A stretch of DNA of 64,000 nucleotides from positions 1,178,001 through 1,242,000 of the forward strand of contig OZ220488.1 in the NCBI GenBank assembly GCA_965116155.1. Reading direction: 5' to 3'. The translations under genes and the position numbers were made by a program. The notes below the pieces were generated by a model. The model searched no databases. It saw only the letters and a program-made list of their open reading frames with translations, and had not been told where the DNA came from. Each line of letters begins with the position of its first letter. Position 1 is the first letter of the stretch. Shown here one piece after another: positions 60,920 through 64,000 of this stretch. This DNA comes from G965116155 sp965116155 (GTDB lineage Bacteria; Bdellovibrionota; Bdellovibrionia; Bdellovibrionales; UBA1609).

Positions 60920-62056
60920 ATGACACCGCATGATTACAGCGCATTAATTAATGGAGACAAAATGTCAGACATATGGCTAAGCTCGATGAAGCAGTTTTTG
61001 GGGCCCGTGATGCCTCTGTTAGAAGATGAAAGCGTAAGCGAAATTATGATCAACGGCCCTTTTGAAATTTGGGTAGAAAAAAAAGGCAAAATACAAAAAA
61101 CCGACCTCCAGTTTAAAGACGAAGACGCGCTCCTAGCGGCAACAAATAACATTGCCCAAAGTGTGGGCCGTCGCATAGACACCCAAAACCCCTGCCTAGA
61201 TGCCAGGCTGCCCAATGGGTACCGCATACACGCTGTACTGCCTCCTTGTGCGCGCAATGGCACAACGGTGGCGATACGTAAATTTTTTGAAATCCAAATG
61301 GGCCTCAAGGACCTTATAGCTTTTGGTTGTTTAAACAAACATATGGCAGTGTTTTTAGATATCTGCATGCGCTTGGGTAAGAACATGCTCATCAGCGGAG
61401 GCACGGGCTCGGGCAAGACCACACTGCTCAGTGTGCTGTGCGGACGGGTGCGCCCGGGGCAGCGCATTATTGTTATTGAAGACTCTAGCGAGCTGCAGAT
61501 TCACTATGAGCATGTGGTGGCTTTTGAGACCCAGGTGGCTGACGCGCAGGGCAATGGGGGGGTGAGTATGCAGGACCTTCTCAAAAGCAGCCTGCGACTG
61601 CGCCCGGATCGCATTATTGTAGGAGAGGTGCGAGGGGCTGAGGCCTTGGATTTGATACAGGCCATGAACACCGGGCACAAAGGCTGCCTGGGGACCATAC
61701 ACGCTAACACTCCAGAGGATGCTTTGATTAGATTAGAGGCCTTGGCTCAAGGGGCGGACGCCAGGCTAAGCGAGCGTGCTCTGTGCCATCAAATTGCATC
61801 GGCCATCGATGTGGTGGTGCAGATTTCGCGCTTTCCTGATGGGAGCCGCAAAATCACACACGTTGTAGAGGTCTTGGGTTTAGACACAACGCGCAAACAT
61901 TTTGAGTGCACTAATATATACGGCATGCAAAATACTACCGACTCCAAAGGGCGGCCTTGCAAGAGGTGTCTTCCCACCGGGGCGGAGCCTTCTTTTATGA
62001 GCGACATCCGTTCCTACTCGCCTAAGTTTAAAATATCATCCAAGATATCAGCATAA
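60920..62056 (+). CDS. CpaF/TadA-type secretion ATPase
   Basis: Hexameric cytosolic motor of Tad (Flp) pili, type II/IV secretion superfamily. 378 residues: N-terminal SEIMINGPFEIWVEKKGKI, GYRIHAVLPPCARNG, Walker A ISGGTGSGKTTLLS, Asp box VIEDSSELQ, Walker B RPDRIIVGEVRGAEAL and His box GHKGCLGTIHANTPEDAL. ATG 60920 (AGGTG upstream) and ATG 60962 (GGAG at five bases) are both possible starts. The C-terminal tail with CxxxxGMQ and PCKRCLP is an unusual extension. Other tad genes lie 40 kb away. Confidence 0.93.
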   Translation: MTPHDYSALINGDKMSDIWLSSMKQFLGPVMPLLEDESVSEIMINGPFEIWVEKKGKIQKTDLQFKDEDALLAATNNIAQSVGRRIDTQNPCLDARLPNGYRIHAVLPPCARNGTTVAIRKFFEIQMGLKDLIAFGCLNKHMAVFLDICMRLGKNMLISGGTGSGKTTLLSVLCGRVRPGQRIIVIEDSSELQIHYEHVVAFETQVADAQGNGGVSMQDLLKSSLRLRPDRIIVGEVRGAEALDLIQAMNTGHKGCLGTIHANTPEDALIRLEALAQGADARLSERALCHQIASAIDVVVQISRFPDGSRKITHVVEVLGLDTTRKHFECTNIYGMQNTTDSKGRPCKRCLPTGAEPSFMSDIRSYSPKFKISSKISA

Positions 62057-62162
62057 CGCAGGGCGCCTGCGCGCGGCGTTAGCATAAGGGCGCCTGCTTG
62101 CGGCGTGGGTTCCGGCTGTGGCAGGCTGTGCAAGGGTATTCTCCAGGGAGGGTCTTTTGCGT

Positions 62163-64000
62163 ATGTTGCTGTGTCGTTATGTGTATGTGTTGGGTTTTTT
62201 GTTGGGCGTTTTGGTTTTGGGTGCAGGCTGTGCTGATGATCATGAGTGGTCTAACTCGGTCGATGCAGCGGTGTATAGCCCTGAAAATATCGTAATTGAG
62301 GGCAGTGTGGCTGGTGGTGGTACTGGTTACACAAACGAAAGCACTTTGGTGCTAAGGCTAAACTCGCACTATAAGGAGCAGATGCTGCTGTCGATGGAGG
62401 CTTGTCCGGACCCAGTGCGTTCTACCGCTTGGGAGGGCATGGCAAAGCAAAAAACCATCGCAGTAGAGCCTGGGTTTAGAAACAAACCCCTCAGTGTGTA
62501 TGTGCGCTACCGCACACGCAGTTTTGCTAAATCGGATGCTGCCAAAAACGAGGGCGTGGAGCAGTGCGCCAAGGGTTGGTCCTGCTCGAAGTGCTTTAAA
62601 GATGACATCACGCACGACGACCTGCCGCCGCGCTTTGAGTTTACTAATATGCCTCAGGGGGACTTTTTTAATAAGCCCGATATAAAGTTTCAGTTTCGCC
62701 TAGCAGGCTGTGCTACTAAGGCAGACTGCCAGTCGGAGTGCAGCTTAAATGGTGGGTATTATAAGGCCTGTGCGGGTGAGGTGAGCTATGGGTCTTTAGA
62801 CGAGCGCTTGCATAGTTTTAACTTTAAAGCGGTAGATAAAGCCGGCAATTATACCAGGCAGAGTTTTAAAAAGACCCTCGACACCACAGCGCCTACTTTG
62901 GTGCTGCAGGCCTTGCCGCAAAAAATGTCTAAGCAAAAAGCCACAGTACTAAAGCTGCGGGTTAGCGAGCACTTGAGCGGCATAGGAGCGGTAGAGTGCA
63001 GTTTAAACGGGGTAAAGCGGCCCTGTGAGGCTCAAGAGCTTGTAAGCTTAAAGTTGCCCTTTTTAAAAGAGGGGCCACAGAACTTTGTGGTAAAAGCCCG
63101 CGACGGAGCGGGCAATTGGTCTAAGGAGCTTGCATACAGCTGGGTGGTAGATACGCTGCCTCCTAGTTGGCAAAGCTTGGATGGGCCTCGGGGTCCGGTA
63201 AAGTCCTTGGAGCCTTTAGTGTTTGAGGCACGTGATACGGGTTCGGGTTTGGGGGGGTATTTGTGCGAGATGGCGCGTGGCGCCAAGCTGCTGCGCAAGC
63301 GTGCTATCTGCAAGGCGCCTTATGCTTTGGGCGGGCTGCAGGATGGCCACTATGTGTTTAAGGTTTGGGCGCGCGACAAGGCGGGTAACACCACTAAGGT
63401 GCGTACCCGCACATGGACGCTTGATACCATACCGCCGCGGGTGCGCATTGATGTAGCGCGCAGTGTTGCGGCGCGTACCAATAAATCTGAGGCTAGGGTG
63501 TATTTTGGGGTGTCCGATACGGGTGCAGGTGTTAGCCATGCGCAGTGTCGGCTGGCCGGGGGCAAGTGGAACAAGTGCCAGTCACCTTTTAGTGTGCGGG
63601 GCGTGGATGAGGGGCGGCATGTGGTAGAGGTGCGTGCTTTGGATTTAGCGGGCAATTGGGGTTCTGTGCAGGACCACTCGTGGCGTGTGGATATGTCGGG
63701 CCCGGTGGTGCGGGTGGACGTGGCGAAAAGCGTTAAAGAGTTCACGCGTGAAGGGCGTGCAGAGGTGTGGTTTAGTTTAGAGGATTTAAAATCCGGCAAG
63801 CAGGCAGACTCTAAGCTGAGCGCCTACTGCCGTGTGGGTCAAAAGGGTGCGTGGCGCTCTTGTGAGTCGCCCTTTGTTTTGGAGGGTGTAAAAGAAGGCA
63901 AGCATTGGGTTTTTATTAAGGGCACAGATGAGCTAGGCAACGAGAGTGCTATAAAGTCGCACCAGTGGGTGGTGGATCGCACTCCACCGCAGTTGCAGCT
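62163..64000 (+). CDS. Large lipoprotein with tandem Ig-like repeats, C-terminus beyond window
   Basis: Start ATG 62163, ten bases after GGGAGGG. Signal peptide with lipobox VLGAGC, then an N-terminal domain rich in cysteine. From about 230 residues tandem modules of 85-90 residues follow, each ending with a D-(T/R)-(T/P)-P linker (DTTAPTL, VVDTLPPSW, LDTIPPRV, VVDRTPPQL) and containing VxARDxAGN and a CxLxG...C pair. At least 612 residues are in frame. Probably a surface adhesion or stalk protein, in the style of the 26-29.5 kb FN3 protein. Confidence 0.85.
   Translation, partial: MLLCRYVYVLGFLLGVLVLGAGCADDHEWSNSVDAAVYSPENIVIEGSVAGGGTGYTNESTLVLRLNSHYKEQMLLSMEACPDPVRSTAWEGMAKQKTIAVEPGFRNKPLSVYVRYRTRSFAKSDAAKNEGVEQCAKGWSCSKCFKDDITHDDLPPRFEFTNMPQGDFFNKPDIKFQFRLAGCATKADCQSECSLNGGYYKACAGEVSYGSLDERLHSFNFKAVDKAGNYTRQSFKKTLDTTAPTLVLQALPQKMSKQKATVLKLRVSEHLSGIGAVECSLNGVKRPCEAQELVSLKLPFLKEGPQNFVVKARDGAGNWSKELAYSWVVDTLPPSWQSLDGPRGPVKSLEPLVFEARDTGSGLGGYLCEMARGAKLLRKRAICKAPYALGGLQDGHYVFKVWARDKAGNTTKVRTRTWTLDTIPPRVRIDVARSVAARTNKSEARVYFGVSDTGAGVSHAQCRLAGGKWNKCQSPFSVRGVDEGRHVVEVRALDLAGNWGSVQDHSWRVDMSGPVVRVDVAKSVKEFTREGRAEVWFSLEDLKSGKQADSKLSAYCRVGQKGAWRSCESPFVLEGVKEGKHWVFIKGTDELGNESAIKSHQWVVDRTPPQLQ

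Overview
The window is a gene-dense chromosomal segment from a Gram-negative bacterium. It carries lipoproteins with lipobox-like N-termini, a LolB-like protein, UvrA/UvrD-type repair, FtsW/MurG/MurC wall synthesis, class 2 DHODH, a PhaR-type regulator, a DivIVA protein and scattered Tad (Flp) pilus genes. This mix, with large surface lipoproteins built from FN3, Ig-like or cysteine-rich repeats and ankyrin and TPR proteins, would fit a Bdellovibrionota or deltaproteobacterial lineage. That placement is inference; no 16S gene is present. Start codons are often GTG or TTG, gene spacing is tight, and several convergent gene pairs overlap.

Layout. 0-1.3 kb: truncated UvrD-like helicase and rpsN. 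1.3-2.5 kb: repeats only. 2.5-15.6 kb: pyrD, a glutamate-type dehydrogenase, a DHH phosphoesterase, ftsW-murG, a TolB/PA/M28/PDZ lipoprotein, murC, a short asparaginase, an ankyrin protein and a DUF192 lipoprotein. 15.6-22.1 kb: ligA, truA, an MFS-rhodanese fusion, prepilin peptidase and three pilin-like genes. 22.2-30 kb: a second ankyrin protein, a repeat island with a decayed Rpn-type nuclease, rmuC and a 1200-residue FN3 protein. 30-46 kb: divIVA, PBP1A, a TPR protein, folE2, an unusually short uvrA, nth-thiBPQ, phaR, a TPR lipoprotein and a LolB-like protein. 46-55 kb: pheST, an unknown protein, enolase coupled to a pilin-like gene, tRNA-Asp, an RsuA-type pseudouridine synthase and two unknown genes. 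55-64 kb: tatD-gap-pgk-tpi, a six-repeat cysteine-rich lipoprotein, a CpaF/TadA ATPase and the start of a large Ig-like lipoprotein.

How the genes work together. murC, murG, ftsW and PBP1A cover peptidoglycan synthesis. eno, pgk, gap and tpi make up much of lower glycolysis. uvrA, the helicase, nth, ligA and rmuC are DNA maintenance. The prepilin peptidase, pilin-like genes and CpaF belong to one Tad secretion/pilus pathway but are spread over 40 kb.

The most striking non-coding signal is a family of nested palindromic repeats of roughly 90-220 bp in almost every larger intergenic gap, usually directly at gene 3' ends. Their flanks and internal junctions are conserved while the stem arms differ between copies yet remain self-complementary. 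In some places they supply the last codons and stop codon of the adjacent gene (pyrD, the FN3 gene, uvrA). This is the best candidate for an undescribed element in the window.
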